The notes under the pieces are model-generated. The model searched no databases and was not told the origin of the DNA. It saw only the letters and a program-made list of their open reading frames with translations. 64,000 bases of DNA from positions 1-64,000 of the forward strand of contig JAFRUE010000007.1 in the NCBI GenBank assembly GCA_017441925.1. Direction: 5' to 3'. This document shows positions 1 to 10,026 of the stretch, piece after piece; the stretch's first letter is position 1; the number at the start of each line of letters is the position of its first letter. The position numbers were made by a program, and so were the translations under genes. The stretch is from Bacillota bacterium (GTDB lineage: Bacteria > Bacillota > Clostridia > Lachnospirales > Bianqueaceae).

Positions 1-1724
<1,724 letters not shown>

Positions 1725-1756
1725 TCTGTAATCAGATCTTTAGAAGTACAGAATCC

Positions 1757-1797
1757 GGCCAGACGGCGGGCGCAGGTGAAGCGTCTGCCGTCTGGTC
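1757..1797 (+). promoter_or_regulatory. Long hairpin between dnaK and dnaJ
   Basis: An inverted repeat with left arm CCAGACGGC at 1759-1767 and right arm GCCGTCTGG at 1787-1795. The stem extends inward with G-U wobbles around a short loop (AGGTGAA). No T-run follows, so it is not a classical terminator. It may be a partial attenuator, processing or mRNA-stability element that sets the dnaK/dnaJ ratio; that role is inferred from position only. Confidence 0.5.
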
Positions 1798-1828
1798 ATG
1801 TTCGTAATCAGAAAGCAGGGAGCGGAAG

Positions 1829-2989
1829 ATGGCACAGAAAAGAGATTATTATGAAGTTCTTGGCGTTTCGAAAGAAGCGACGGATCAGGAGATAAAGAAA
1901 GCATACCGGGTCCTTGCCAAGAAATACCATCCCGATGCGAACCCGGGAGACAAAGAAGCAGAAGAGAAATTCAAGGAAGCTACGGAGGCGTATGCTGTCC
2001 TTTCCGATAAAGAAAAGAGAGAGAAATACGACCGGTACGGCGCTGCCGCGTTCGATCCGTCCGCAGGCGGCACGTCCGGCTTTGAAGGCTTTAATTTCGG
2101 CGATCTCAACGATATCTTCGGAGATCTGTTCGGCTTTGGCGGAGGTGGTTTCAGCGGTTTTGGCGATATTTTCGGCGGCGGTACGCGCTACGGTGATCCG
2201 AGCGGCGCGACGCGCGGTGAGGATATGCAGGCCACAATGGAGCTGACCTTCAAAGAAGCTGTTTTCGGCTGCACCAAAAAGCTGACACTTTCCATGTGGG
2301 ATACCTGTCCGGATTGTCATGGCACCGGCGCGGCGCCCGGCAGCAGCCCGGAGACCTGCCCGCAGTGTAAAGGCCAGGGACGGGTACGTACCCAGCAGAG
2401 GACTTTCATGGGCATGATGGAGAGCGTTCACGTCTGCCCGAGCTGCGGCGGCACAGGCAAGATCATTAAGGACAAATGCCCGAAATGCAGCGGTCAGGGA
2501 CGTGTGCGCAAGCAGAAGACCATCGAGGTCAATGTACCGGCCGGCGTGGATGTAGGCCAGCGTATGCGCCTGTCCGGAGCCGGCGAAGCGGGACGCAACG
2601 GCGGGCCGAACGGCGATCTGTATGTGCTTTTTAACGTGAAGAGTTCACCTGATTTCGCAAGACAGGGCTATGATCTGTACAGCAGCCTGACACTGTCGTT
2701 CACGCAGGCCGCGCTCGGCTGCGAGGTCGAGGTGCCGACGATCGACGGGAAGAATGTGAAATACACGATCGCTCCGGGGACGCAGAACGGGACGAGATTC
2801 CGGCTGCGGGGCAAGGGCGTGCCGCAGCTTCGAAGCGCTTCGCAGCGCGGCGACCTCTATGTGACCGTGACCGTGGAAGTGCCGAAGCACATGAACGAGA
2901 AGCAAAAAGAAGCCCTGCGCGCGTATGCCGAGGCGATGGGCGAGACAACGGATTCCAAAGGAAAGGGTTTATTCGGACGATTCAAATAA
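1829..2989 (+). CDS. dnaJ: Chaperone protein DnaJ
   Basis: J-domain co-chaperone that stimulates DnaK ATPase and delivers substrates. The 386-residue protein shows the complete type I architecture. The J domain covers residues 1-70 with the HPD motif at 34-36. A Gly/Phe-rich stretch runs from about 72 to 130. Four CxxCxGxG zinc repeats follow ([32 protein letters not shown]) between about 150 and 215, then the C-terminal substrate-binding region. The ATG is preceded by GGGAGCGGAAG. prmA starts 15 bp downstream, so the two are probably cotranscribed, as in many Firmicutes. Confidence 0.98.
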   Translation: MAQKRDYYEVLGVSKEATDQEIKKAYRVLAKKYHPDANPGDKEAEEKFKEATEAYAVLSDKEKREKYDRYGAAAFDPSAGGTSGFEGFNFGDLNDIFGDLFGFGGGGFSGFGDIFGGGTRYGDPSGATRGEDMQATMELTFKEAVFGCTKKLTLSMWDTCPDCHGTGAAPGSSPETCPQCKGQGRVRTQQRTFMGMMESVHVCPSCGGTGKIIKDKCPKCSGQGRVRKQKTIEVNVPAGVDVGQRMRLSGAGEAGRNGGPNGDLYVLFNVKSSPDFARQGYDLYSSLTLSFTQAALGCEVEVPTIDGKNVKYTIAPGTQNGTRFRLRGKGVPQLRSASQRGDLYVTVTVEVPKHMNEKQKEALRAYAEAMGETTDSKGKGLFGRFK

Positions 2990-3004
2990 ACACAGGAGAA
3001 TAGT

Positions 3005-3970
3005 ATGAACTGGTACCGTTATACGATCTATACCGTGACTGACGCGGTCGAGGCGCTTTCCTACAGCCTGGAAGAGGAGCTCGGAGCCAAGGGCGTCGAG
3101 ATCCTTGATCCGAAGGATATCCTGCTGCAGGAGAAAAATCCGCTCGACTGGGATTATATCGACGAAGATCTGCTGAAGGATCTGAAGAGGGACGAAGTCC
3201 TGGTCAGTGTGTATTTTGCCGAGGAAGAACTGGACACGCCGGCTAAGCGCGAGGAGAAAGAGCTCGCGATCCGGTCTTCGCTGCAGAATATCGCACAGTA
3301 TCTGCCGGTCGGATCGGGACAGATCACGATCACGGCGATGAAGGAAGAGGATTGGGCGAATAACTGGAAACAGTATTATAAACCTTTCCATATCGGGAAG
3401 ATCCTGGTTGTCCCGAGCTGGCTGGAGGCTGAACCTGAGGAAGGCGACATCGTGATCCGGATGGATCCGGGAATGGCTTTCGGCAGCGGTACGCACGAGA
3501 CGACGAGTATGTGCGTCACGATGCTGGAGGAGCAGATCCGCGGGGGAGAGACGGTCTTTGACATCGGCTGCGGGAGCGGGATTCTTGGGATTGCTGCGGC
3601 TAAGCTCGGAGCGGGGAAGGTCTACTGTACGGATCTGGACGCGAAAGCGGTCAAGGTCGCCGGTGAAAATACCGTTGAGAACGGTGTAGACGCGCAGATC
3701 GGCGTGTACCAGGGCGACCTGCTGCAGATTCCGGAACTTGCGGGCGTGCATCCGCAGGTCGTGGTATCGAATATCATCGCCGACGTGATCATCGGTTTCT
3801 GCCCGGACGTTCATCAGGTTCTTGCCGCAGGCGGATCTTTCATCGCGTCCGGCATCATCAGGGAGCGTGAACAGGACGTCACGGAAGCGCTGGAAAAAGC
3901 CGGTTTCCACGTTGTGCGGATCGACAGGAAAGGCAGCTGGTGCGCCGTCCTGAGCATGAAGGATGCGTAA
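3005..3970 (+). CDS. prmA: Ribosomal protein L11 methyltransferase PrmA
   Basis: SAM-dependent enzyme that trimethylates ribosomal protein L11. It has 321 residues, the usual length for Firmicute PrmA. The family signature DPGMAFGSGTHET is at 154-166 and the SAM-binding loop DIGCGSGILG starts at 186. VSNIIADVII near 258 stands in for the catalytic N-[IP] motif. The N-terminal about 100 residues form the L11-recognition domain. The gene lies directly after dnaJ, a conserved Firmicute arrangement, and the run ends in the strong terminator at 4012-4054. Confidence 0.96.
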   Translation: MNWYRYTIYTVTDAVEALSYSLEEELGAKGVEILDPKDILLQEKNPLDWDYIDEDLLKDLKRDEVLVSVYFAEEELDTPAKREEKELAIRSSLQNIAQYLPVGSGQITITAMKEEDWANNWKQYYKPFHIGKILVVPSWLEAEPEEGDIVIRMDPGMAFGSGTHETTSMCVTMLEEQIRGGETVFDIGCGSGILGIAAAKLGAGKVYCTDLDAKAVKVAGENTVENGVDAQIGVYQGDLLQIPELAGVHPQVVVSNIIADVIIGFCPDVHQVLAAGGSFIASGIIREREQDVTEALEKAGFHVVRIDRKGSWCAVLSMKDA

Positions 3971-4011
3971 AAGCCGGCAGAACGGATCTGCGCGGTATTA
4001 CAGAGCTGCTT

Positions 4012-4054
4012 AAAACCGTGGGAGCCTGAGCGGTCAGGAGCCACGGTTTTTTTT
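4012..4054 (+). terminator. Rho-independent terminator after prmA
   Basis: Outer stem AAACCGTGG / CCACGGTTT encloses a second stem CCTGA / TCAGG, and a run of eight T follows. It ends the dnaK-dnaJ-prmA run. Confidence 0.9.
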
Positions 4055-4097
4055 GCAGGAGTCGGTAAAACGATTGCCGGAAAGAAGAGGGATCAGG

Positions 4098-4439
4098 ATG
4101 GTAGGTCAGTATAAGGTCATAACCCTGTGCGGCAGCACCCGTTTCAAGGATTCTTTTATGGAGGCGCAGAAGCGGCTGACGCTCGCGGGGAACATTGTCA
4201 TCAGCGTAGGGCTGTTCGGGCATTCCGGGGACAGTGAAGTCTGGGAGAATATGGACGAAGGCACGCTGACCAGGACAAAAGAGATGCTCGACGATATGCA
4301 TAAACGCAAGATCGATATGGCAGACGAGATCTATGTGATCAACGTCGGCGGCTATATCGGCTCCAGCACGAGGTCCGAGATCGAGTACGCTGAGGCTTCC
4401 GGTAAGCCGGTCCGCTATCTTGAGGAGCCGGCCGGATAA
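4098..4439 (+). CDS. Nucleoside 2-deoxyribosyltransferase-like protein
   Basis: Small 113-residue protein with CGSTRFKDSFMEAQK near the N-terminus, MADEIYVINVGGYIGSSTRSEIEYA in pieces around 75-98, and a C-terminal strand. This pattern matches nucleoside 2-deoxyribosyltransferase-like (Rossmann-type) proteins. The GSSTRSE segment resembles the nucleotide-binding and catalytic loop of that superfamily, but the substrate cannot be deduced. I chose ATG 4098, which follows GAAGAGGGATCAGG; an upstream in-frame ATG at 4053 lies in the terminator T-run and has no ribosome-binding site. Confidence 0.7.
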   Translation: MVGQYKVITLCGSTRFKDSFMEAQKRLTLAGNIVISVGLFGHSGDSEVWENMDEGTLTRTKEMLDDMHKRKIDMADEIYVINVGGYIGSSTRSEIEYAEASGKPVRYLEEPAG

Positions 4440-4463
4440 TCCGCTGTCTCAACGCTCCTGTGC

Positions 4464-4492
4464 TTGACAATCTCCCGCAAGTGGATTATGAT
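4464..4492 (+). promoter_or_regulatory. Sigma-A promoter for rsmE
   Basis: -35 TTGACA at 4464-4469, 17-bp spacer, -10 TATGAT at 4487-4492. The leader of about 85 nt ends at rsmE. Confidence 0.75.
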
Positions 4493-4583
4493 GCTGTATG
4501 CAGCGTTATACATTCCGCAGGCGGCCGCGGACAGGCTGGCTGTGCGGATCTGTGACGTTACTGCAGCATAGTTAGGAGTATAC

Positions 4584-5324
4584 ATGCCGACATTTTTCAT
4601 TCAGAAGGAGGATATCGATGGGCAGTCCCTGCATATGCGGGAAAATACTCATCATATCCTCCGTGTTTTACGTTATAAGCCGGGCGACGAGCTGACGCTT
4701 TCGGACGGGGAAGGGATGCAGTACCGATGCCGGATCGATGCGGTCGGCGGCGCGGGCGACGAGATTCTGGGGACAGTTCTGTCCGCCGGCCCGTCCGAAG
4801 GAGAGCCGGAGACACGGATCACGCTTTTTCAGGGACTGCCTAAATCCGACAAGATGGAGATGATCCTTGAAAAAGGCGTGGAGCTCGGAATTTCCGAATT
4901 TGTCCCTGTCCGGTTCGCGCGCTGCGTTTCCCGTCCTGATGACCGGAAATCCGCGCAGAAGACGGACCGATGGAACAAGATAGCGGCTTCGGCCGCGGAA
5001 CAGTGCGGGAGAGGGATACTGCCGCACGTGACGGATCCGGTAACGGTCCGCGAGGCCGCCGGGAAGATCGGAAGCTTCGATCTTGCTCTTGTTTTCTACG
5101 AGGAGAAGCGTCACAACAGCCTGAGAGAGATTCTGCGCGGGGCCGATTCTCCGAGGAGCGTTGCTGTTTTTATCGGCCCGGAAGGCGGGCTGGAGCAGGA
5201 TGAGGTGGATCTGCTCGCGTCACATGGCGCCCAGATCGCAGGCCTCGGCCCAAGGATCCTCAGGACGGAAACGGCAGGTCCTGCGGCGTCCGCGCTGATC
5301 CTGTACGAGCTCGGCGGGATGTAA
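4584..5324 (+). CDS. rsmE: 16S rRNA m3U1498 methyltransferase RsmE
   Basis: SPOUT-family methyltransferase that makes N3-methyluridine at 16S rRNA position 1498. The 246-residue protein has an N-terminal PUA-like domain (about 1-70) and the C-terminal knotted SAM site. Knot motifs are FIGPEGGL (about 196) and LGPRILRTETA (about 222-232), diagnostic of RsmE. It has its own promoter and is followed 11 bp later by the cysteine desulfurase, so the two are likely cotranscribed. RsmE usually sits after prmA in Firmicutes, as here, with one small gene inserted. Confidence 0.95.
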   Translation: MPTFFIQKEDIDGQSLHMRENTHHILRVLRYKPGDELTLSDGEGMQYRCRIDAVGGAGDEILGTVLSAGPSEGEPETRITLFQGLPKSDKMEMILEKGVELGISEFVPVRFARCVSRPDDRKSAQKTDRWNKIAASAAEQCGRGILPHVTDPVTVREAAGKIGSFDLALVFYEEKRHNSLREILRGADSPRSVAVFIGPEGGLEQDEVDLLASHGAQIAGLGPRILRTETAGPAASALILYELGGM

Positions 5325-5335
5325 GAGAGGTTAGT

Positions 5336-6499
5336 ATGAAGGAGATATATCTGGACAACGGTGCGACCACTAAGCCGGCGGACAGCGTGATCCGCAAGAT
5401 GACCGAAACGCTCGAAGTGGCTTACGGCAATCCTTCCTCGCTGCACCGTAAAGGTTCGCAGGCGGAAGCCTATATTATCGAGGCGCGCAAGATCATCGCG
5501 GATTATCTGCGGGTGGATCCGGGTACGATCACGTTCACATCCGGAGGGACGGAGAGCACCAATACGGCGATCCGCGGCGCGGTGATCAAGAACCGCCGGA
5601 TCGGCAAGCATATTCTGACAGCAAAAGGCGAGCATCCGGCTACGTCTGAGACTCTGAAACGCCTTGCGGAAGAAGGCTTTGAGATCGAGTATGTTGATAT
5701 CGACAGGACGGGACGGGTCATTCCGGAGAGTCTGCGCGATAAAGTACGTCCGGACACAGTGCTTTTCACCTGCCTGCATGTGAATAACGAAACCGGCGTG
5801 ATCCAGCCGGCAGGCGAGCTGGGACGGATCCTGAAGGAAAAGAATCCGAACGCGCTGTTCCATCTGGACGCGGTGCAGAGCTTCGCCAAAATGCCGCTCC
5901 GGCCGGTCGAGTGGAAAGTCGACACGCTTTCGGCAAGCGCTCACAAATTCCATGGCCCGAAGGGGATCGGCTGTCTGTACATCCGCCGAGGTCTGCAGAT
6001 CGTACCGTTCATTAACGGCGGCGGGCAAGAGAAACATATGCGCTCCGGGACGGAGAACGTTCCCGGAATTGCGGGCATGGGTGAAGCTGTCCGTACGGCA
6101 GTGACGGATATCTCTGCGCACGAGGCATATGTAAAGAGTCTGAAAATGGCTTTGTACCAGGCAGTCCTGGAAGCTGTCCCGGACGCGGCGGTCAATGGGC
6201 CTGCACCGGAAGATGGAGCGGCGCATGTGCTGAATCTGCGTTTCCCCGGGGTGCGTTCAGAGGTGTTGGTGCATAGCCTGGAGGATTACGGAATCTATGT
6301 TTCATCCGGTTCGGCCTGCGCGTCGAATAAGCCGGAGGAGAGGAGCCCGGCCCTGTCGGCGCTCGGACTCGGCAGGACGGAGATGGACGAATCGGTCCGT
6401 TTCAGCCTGTCCGTAATGAATACGCAGGAAGAGATGCGGGAGACCGCGGACGCGCTTCGGGAGATCGTTCCGAAGCTGCGGCGCTACACAAGAAGATAA
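5336..6499 (+). CDS. Cysteine desulfurase (IscS/NifS family) partnered with ThiI
   Basis: PLP enzyme converting cysteine to alanine and enzyme-bound persulfide. The 387-residue sequence begins with YLDNGATTKP and has the PLP-binding lysine in SAHKFHGPKG (residue 204). The catalytic, persulfide-carrying cysteine is Cys328 in SSGSACASNKPEERSPAL; the extended loop marks the NifS/IscS type rather than SufS. thiI follows immediately. The pair matches the NifZ-ThiI arrangement of Bacilli and Clostridia, in which the desulfurase supplies sulfur for 4-thiouridine in tRNA. A wider role in Fe-S assembly is possible because no other desulfurase is seen in the window. Confidence 0.93.
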   Translation: MKEIYLDNGATTKPADSVIRKMTETLEVAYGNPSSLHRKGSQAEAYIIEARKIIADYLRVDPGTITFTSGGTESTNTAIRGAVIKNRRIGKHILTAKGEHPATSETLKRLAEEGFEIEYVDIDRTGRVIPESLRDKVRPDTVLFTCLHVNNETGVIQPAGELGRILKEKNPNALFHLDAVQSFAKMPLRPVEWKVDTLSASAHKFHGPKGIGCLYIRRGLQIVPFINGGGQEKHMRSGTENVPGIAGMGEAVRTAVTDISAHEAYVKSLKMALYQAVLEAVPDAAVNGPAPEDGAAHVLNLRFPGVRSEVLVHSLEDYGIYVSSGSACASNKPEERSPALSALGLGRTEMDESVRFSLSVMNTQEEMRETADALREIVPKLRRYTRR

Positions 6500-6551
6500 A
6501 ACCGGTGAAGCGGCCTTAAGCCGCGGATACGGTACAGGAAAGGAATCATAT

Positions 6552-7775
6552 ATGCGCAACGGATTACTGCTTAAATACGGAGAGATCGCGATCAAGGGCA
6601 ATAACCGCAAACTGTTTGAGAATCTGCTGATCAAGAATATCGAGAATCAGCTCCGTTCTGTCGGAGATTACCGTGTTACGAAAGAACAGGGACGGATCCT
6701 GGTGGAGCCCAAGACCATACAGCCGGAGGAAGGTGCGTCTTCTGAAGGAACGTCTTCAGTCGAGGACGCCATTCCTGTTCTGCAGAAGGTCTTTGGCATC
6801 GTCGGGATCAGCCCGGTCACGATCTTCAAAGACAACAGCCTTGAGAGCATCGCAGAGCACACGATCGAATTCCTGCAGGAAGAATACGGCGGGACGGAGC
6901 ATCAGTCCTTTAAGGTGGACTGCCGCCGTTCCGACAAGAGCTATCCGCTGAACTCGATCGAGCTTGCGACGGAGATGGGCTCAAGGATCCTGGACGTTTT
7001 TCCGGGATGGACCGTTGACGTGCACAATCCGGAGACTCGGATCATGATCGAGCTGCGCACCCGCGTTTACGTTTACGCGCATACGATCCCGGGTCCGGGC
7101 GGCATGCCGGTCTCGGACGATAATAAAGCCGCGCTGCTCTTGTCCGGCGGTATCGATTCACCGGTCGCGGGATGGATGATGGCCAAACGCGGAGTCAGCC
7201 TGTGCGGCGTATATTTCCACGCGCATCCCTATACGTCGGACCGCGCCAGGGAGAAAGTCATCGAGCTGGCGCGCCGTCTGAGCGAGTATTCAGGCAATTT
7301 CCGCCTGTACGTCGTGCCTTTTACCGATATTGAGCTGGATATCTACGATCATTGCCCGCAGGACGAGATCACGATCATCATGCGCCGTCTGATGATGCGG
7401 ATCGCCGAGAAGATCGCCCGCAGGGAAGGCGCGGAAGCGCTGATCACGGGCGAAGATCTCGGACAGGTCGCGAGCCAGACGCTGCAGAGCCTTGTCTGCA
7501 CAGATGCCGTCTGCACGATGCCGGTATTCCGTCCCCTGATCGGTTTCGACAAGCAGGAGATCATCGATATCGCACAAAAGATCGACACTTTTGAAACGTC
7601 GATCCTCCCGTATGAGGACTGCTGCACGATCTTTGTCGCGAAGCATCCCGTCACCAGGCCTAAGCTCGGACGGATCGAGAAGAGCGAACTGCTTCTGAGC
7701 AATGTGGAAGAGGCGATCGACAAGGCTGTCGAGGACAGCGAAGTCGTGATCCTGCGCCGCGGCCGGAGGATCTGA
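6552..7775 (+). CDS. thiI: tRNA 4-thiouridine synthase ThiI
   Basis: Adenylates U8 of tRNA and transfers sulfur to make 4-thiouridine. The 407-residue protein has an N-terminal ferredoxin-like domain plus THUMP domain (about 1-170) and the PP-loop LLLSGGIDSPVAGW at about 195-208. It lacks the C-terminal rhodanese domain of the E. coli protein, which is normal in Firmicutes, where a dedicated cysteine desulfurase (the gene just upstream) feeds sulfur directly. GEDLGQVASQTLQSL is also typical of ThiI. GGAAAGGAATC precedes the ATG. Confidence 0.96.
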   Translation: MRNGLLLKYGEIAIKGNNRKLFENLLIKNIENQLRSVGDYRVTKEQGRILVEPKTIQPEEGASSEGTSSVEDAIPVLQKVFGIVGISPVTIFKDNSLESIAEHTIEFLQEEYGGTEHQSFKVDCRRSDKSYPLNSIELATEMGSRILDVFPGWTVDVHNPETRIMIELRTRVYVYAHTIPGPGGMPVSDDNKAALLLSGGIDSPVAGWMMAKRGVSLCGVYFHAHPYTSDRAREKVIELARRLSEYSGNFRLYVVPFTDIELDIYDHCPQDEITIIMRRLMMRIAEKIARREGAEALITGEDLGQVASQTLQSLVCTDAVCTMPVFRPLIGFDKQEIIDIAQKIDTFETSILPYEDCCTIFVAKHPVTRPKLGRIEKSELLLSNVEEAIDKAVEDSEVVILRRGRRI

Positions 7776-7801
7776 AGCGGCCGGCTTTCTGAAAACAGTT
7801 C

Positions 7802-7830
7802 TTTTCAAAGCCGTTCTTTTGTGTTATACT
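7802..7830 (+). promoter_or_regulatory. Promoter for glnS
   Basis: -10 TATACT at 7825-7830 with a weak -35 TTTTCA 17 bp upstream. The leader of about 45 nt ends at a strong AAAGGAGG site. Confidence 0.5.
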
Positions 7831-7880
7831 GTAGTGCATACTGCAAGAACCATATACATACAGCAAAGGAGGTTTCTGCT

Positions 7881-9578
7881 GTGGAGGAGATCAAGACCAG
7901 TACTCCGATTCCGGAAGCGGATAACTTTATCGAGAGAGAGATCAACAAGGACCTGGAGGACCGCGTGTACGATCACGTACAGACACGTTTCCCGCCCGAG
8001 CCCAACGGATACATGCATATCGGACACATCAAGGCGATGTGCATCGATTTCGGAACAGCTGAGAAATACGGCGGCAAATGCAACCTTCGGTTCGACGATA
8101 CCAATCCCAGCAAGGAAGATACTGAATACGTCGATTCCATTCTGGACGACATCCGCTGGATGGGTTTTGAATGGGACCATGTTTACTATGCTTCCGAGTA
8201 CTATGACAAGCTGTATGAATTCGCTGAGGACCTGATCCTTAAAGGACTTGCGTATGTCGACGATCTGACGCCCGAGCAGATGAAAGAGTACCGCGGTACA
8301 TTGACCGAGCCCGGCAAGAATTCTCCGTGGAGAGACCGCAGCATCGAGGAGAATCTGGACCTGTTCCGCCGGATGAGAGCGGGCGAGTTCGAGAAAGGCT
8401 CCCATGTCCTGCGCGCCAAGATCGATATGGCGTCGCCCAATATCAATATGCGCGATCCCGCGATCTACCGCATCAACTATGTGACGCATCACCGCACAGG
8501 CGACAAATGGTGCATCTATCCGATGTACGATTTCGCGCACCCGCTGTCGGACGCACTCGAGGGCGTGACACACTCCCTGTGCAGCTTTGAATATGAAGAT
8601 CACCGCCCGCTGTATAACTGGTTCATCGAGAAGGCCGGCTGCTTCCCGAATCCGCCGCGCCAGATCGAATTTGCCCGCATGGAGCTGACGAACGTCGTCA
8701 CCAGCAAACGCAAGCTGCGCGCGCTGGTCGAGAACGGTTCCGTCAGCGGCTGGGACGATCCGAGGATGCCTACGCTTGCCGGCTTGCGCAGACGCGGCTA
8801 TACGCCGGAGACCATCAAGACTTTCATCTCCAGTACAGGTGTTGCGAAGGCGCGCGGTTCCGTGATCGATTATTCTTATCTGGAGCATTGCATCCGCGAG
8901 GATCTGAAGCTCAAAGTCAACCGTATTATGGGTGTCGTCCATCCGCTTAAGGTCGTGATCGACAACTATCCGGACGGACAGACCGAGATGTTCACGGTCA
9001 GCAACAATCCGGAGAAGCCGGAGATGGGCAGCCGTGAAGTCCCGTTCGGCAAAGAACTGTACATCGAGCAGGAAGATTTCCTGGAGGTCCCTGTTCCCAA
9101 GTTCTTCCGTCTTACTCCGGGCCGCGAGGTCCGTCTGATGGGCGCGTATTTCGTCACCTGTACAGGTGTGGAGAAGGATGCCGACGGCAATCCCGCTGTG
9201 GTGCACTGCACCTATGATCCGCTGACACGCGGCGGCAACTGCGATACCCGCAAGGTCAAAGGGACGATCCACTGGGTGTCTGCAGCGACGGCTGTTCCTG
9301 CGGAGATCCGTCTGTACGATCATCTTTTCTCCTATGATCCGGAGCAGGAGGATTATGTGCTGGATCCGGATTCGCTCGAGATCGTTCAGGATGCCTATGT
9401 CGAGCCGTTCATCCGTGAAGCGGGTGCCGGAGAAACATTCCAGTTCGTCCGCAACGGATATTTCCATATCGATCCTGTGGACACCACGGCCGATCATCTT
9501 GTGATCAACCGTACAGTCGCGCTTAAGAGCTCTTTCAAGCCCGTCTCGCCGGATGCGAAGATCAAGAGCGAGGACTGA
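7881..9578 (+). CDS. glnS: Glutaminyl-tRNA synthetase
   Basis: Class I aminoacyl-tRNA synthetase charging tRNA-Gln directly. I chose GTG 7881 because AAAGGAGG lies 7 nt upstream; the longer in-frame ATG at 7821 would overlap the -10 element. The 565-residue product has the HIGH-type motif (PEPNGYMHIGHIKA) near residue 43, the KMSKS-like loop VTSKRKL near 275, and the two beta-barrel anticodon domains in the C-terminal 200 residues. GlnRS is patchy in Firmicutes, most of which use GatCAB on Glu-tRNA-Gln, so this gene is likely of transferred origin in the lineage. Confidence 0.96.
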   Translation: MEEIKTSTPIPEADNFIEREINKDLEDRVYDHVQTRFPPEPNGYMHIGHIKAMCIDFGTAEKYGGKCNLRFDDTNPSKEDTEYVDSILDDIRWMGFEWDHVYYASEYYDKLYEFAEDLILKGLAYVDDLTPEQMKEYRGTLTEPGKNSPWRDRSIEENLDLFRRMRAGEFEKGSHVLRAKIDMASPNINMRDPAIYRINYVTHHRTGDKWCIYPMYDFAHPLSDALEGVTHSLCSFEYEDHRPLYNWFIEKAGCFPNPPRQIEFARMELTNVVTSKRKLRALVENGSVSGWDDPRMPTLAGLRRRGYTPETIKTFISSTGVAKARGSVIDYSYLEHCIREDLKLKVNRIMGVVHPLKVVIDNYPDGQTEMFTVSNNPEKPEMGSREVPFGKELYIEQEDFLEVPVPKFFRLTPGREVRLMGAYFVTCTGVEKDADGNPAVVHCTYDPLTRGGNCDTRKVKGTIHWVSAATAVPAEIRLYDHLFSYDPEQEDYVLDPDSLEIVQDAYVEPFIREAGAGETFQFVRNGYFHIDPVDTTADHLVINRTVALKSSFKPVSPDAKIKSED

Positions 9579-9644
9579 TCCTGTAAAAAGTGTCCCTCCG
9601 AAGACTCCGGCAGATACAATCCCGCAAAAGCCTGTAAATTTCTG

Positions 9645-9673
9645 TTGACTTTTACAAAAGCGTGTGATATACT
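9645..9673 (+). promoter_or_regulatory. Promoter of tRNA-Thr
   Basis: -35 TTGACT at 9645-9650, 17-bp spacer, -10 TATACT at 9668-9673, and about 20 bp to the tRNA. Confidence 0.75.
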
Positions 9674-9693
9674 GCCATTGTTCGTTCGGAAAA

Positions 9694-9766
9694 GCTGCCA
9701 TGGCTCAGCCGGTAGAGCGTCGCCTTGGTAAGGCGGAGGTCGCCAGTTCGATTCTGGCTGGCAGCT
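9694..9766 (+). tRNA. tRNA-Thr, anticodon GGT
   Basis: A full cloverleaf of 73 nt. Acceptor stem GCTGCCA pairs with TGGCAGC. The D arm is GCTC/GAGC, the anticodon stem CGCC/GGCG with loop TTGGTAA (anticodon GGT, codon ACC), and the T arm GCCAG-TTCGATT-CTGGC. The discriminator base is T and no CCA is encoded. It is a single tRNA with its own promoter and terminator. Confidence 0.96.
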
Positions 9767-9775
9767 TTATAAGAA

Positions 9776-9802
9776 ACAGTCTGCTGCGCAGGCTGTTTTT
9801 TT
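9776..9802 (+). terminator. Terminator after tRNA-Thr
   Basis: Stem ACAGTCTGC / GCAGGCTGT around a short loop, followed by seven T. Confidence 0.85.
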
Positions 9803-9893
9803 GTGCGTTCCGGTAGTCCGATTGCCGTACTGCGCCTGGATAGGCAAATATTACGTATTTGTTAAATTTGTTGCATGAATCGAGTGAAAAGTA

Positions 9894-9922
9894 TTGACAG
9901 AGAGAACTATACATGGTATGAT
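9894..9922 (+). promoter_or_regulatory. Sigma-A promoter of the CHAP protein gene
   Basis: -35 TTGACA at 9894-9899, 17-bp spacer, -10 TATGAT at 9917-9922. This leaves a 5' leader of about 95 nt before the start at 10027, in which I see no recognisable riboswitch. Confidence 0.75.
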
Positions 9923-10026
9923 TTCACCATATAATGAACAATATGTTGTGTTTTGGCTTGACCGGGACATGGAATCGATTTTCCGGACTGCTGCAATCAT
10001 TCTGCAGAGAAAAGGTGAGTATAGAT

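Noticed and set aside
1757..1797. Rho-independent terminator between dnaK and dnaJ
   Set aside because: There is no T-run after the stem, so it is listed only as a hairpin of unknown role.
7824..9701. Minus-strand open frame of 625 aa opposite glnS
   Set aside because: It overlaps the tRNA-Thr gene and glnS completely and is His/Arg/Asp-rich, as expected from complementary codon bias.
9841..9900. T-box or riboswitch upstream of the CHAP gene
   Set aside because: No T-box signature, antiterminator or conserved aptamer motif is visible; only a promoter is supported.
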